The notes under the pieces are model-generated. The model was not told where the DNA came from. It saw only the letters and a list, made by a program, of their open reading frames with translations, and did no database searches. This document shows, piece after piece, positions 63,508 through 64,000 of a DNA stretch of 64,000 bases; position 1 is the stretch's first letter; each line of letters starts with the position of its first letter. The stretch comes from Perca fluviatilis. Lineage: Eukaryota; Chordata; Actinopteri; Perciformes; Percidae. Position numbers and translations under genes: made by a program. The DNA lies in contig NC_053126.1 in NCBI RefSeq assembly GCF_010015445.1, positions 6,203,249-6,267,248 on the forward strand, in the 5' to 3' direction.

Positions 63508-64000
63508 GGTCCAAAATCCCCACAGAGGCTCCATCTGGACAGGAACACACTTTGCTCTTCCTCCGTCTTTGTCATCCACTTTGCATCTCATATTCCTCCC
63601 TCTCTCCCTCACTTATCCTCCCTGATTCAATGCAATATTCTTTTTAAGTGCAGGTAGGTGGCCTTGTGTAACTTCATGGGCTGAGCAGCCTGAGCATGAC
63701 TGTAATACTGCCAAAGTCAATGGGTTTGCTTCCTCTAAAACCACTTGTGTTCAAAAATATACACTCGTGGTGCTGTGGAGCTTTACCCCAAATGGCTTAT
63801 TTGGTGATAAATAAACCGGTATTGGTTTGTTTCATCTTGCATTAGTTTACAGTAATCAGAAAATGAAATTATTCTTGTTATTTCGTGTTTGTTTCCTGCT
63901 AGAATTGATGCCATTTGTGGGCAAAAATAATCCAACAGTCTTGACTCACTTGAGGTTGTGTAAGCTCTGTTATCTCAGTCAGTCAGTCAGTATTTTGTAG

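Overview
This window is vertebrate nuclear DNA, almost certainly from a spiny-rayed teleost fish. The evidence is long CA/GT microsatellites, dense short DNA transposons of fish type, tRNA-derived SINEs, and three intron-containing genes whose proteins resemble known vertebrate families. The species cannot be told from the sequence.

Layout. Bases 1 to about 20,280 hold no gene I can support: nested transposons, a LINE 3' end, a Rex1-like LINE 3' end, microsatellites and unique sequence. A parvalbumin gene (pvalb, + strand) has coding exons between 20,296 and 24,130. A BAIAP2L2 (pinkbar) gene lies on the minus strand from 41,010 down to 26,583, with 14 coding exons reconstructed in frame (421 residues). 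A neuronal pentraxin receptor gene (nptxr, + strand) runs from 48,140 to 55,718 in 5 coding exons (556 residues) and appears to start at a CUG codon. From 55.7 kb to the end there is 3' UTR or intergenic DNA with more transposons and microsatellites.

How the genes relate. They do not form a functional system. All three human orthologues lie on 22q12.3-q13.1 (PVALB, BAIAP2L2, NPTXR), so the window is a compact piece of that conserved synteny block. Parvalbumin is a cytosolic calcium buffer, BAIAP2L2 an I-BAR/SH3 membrane-shaping adaptor, and NPTXR a membrane-anchored synaptic pentraxin.

The most notable points are the CUG start with upstream AUG ORFs in nptxr; long UG repeats running straight into 3' splice sites of pvalb and baiap2l2; a filled and an empty copy of one MITE that define the exact ends and 9-bp target duplication of a 991-bp element carrying a RecQ-like helicase fragment; a 78-bp TTAA-flanked micro-transposon inside a SINE; and copies of the parvalbumin 3' UTR inside its own introns. 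I found no wholly new biological system. Exon models come from reading splice sites and family resemblance by eye, and repeat family names are from memory.
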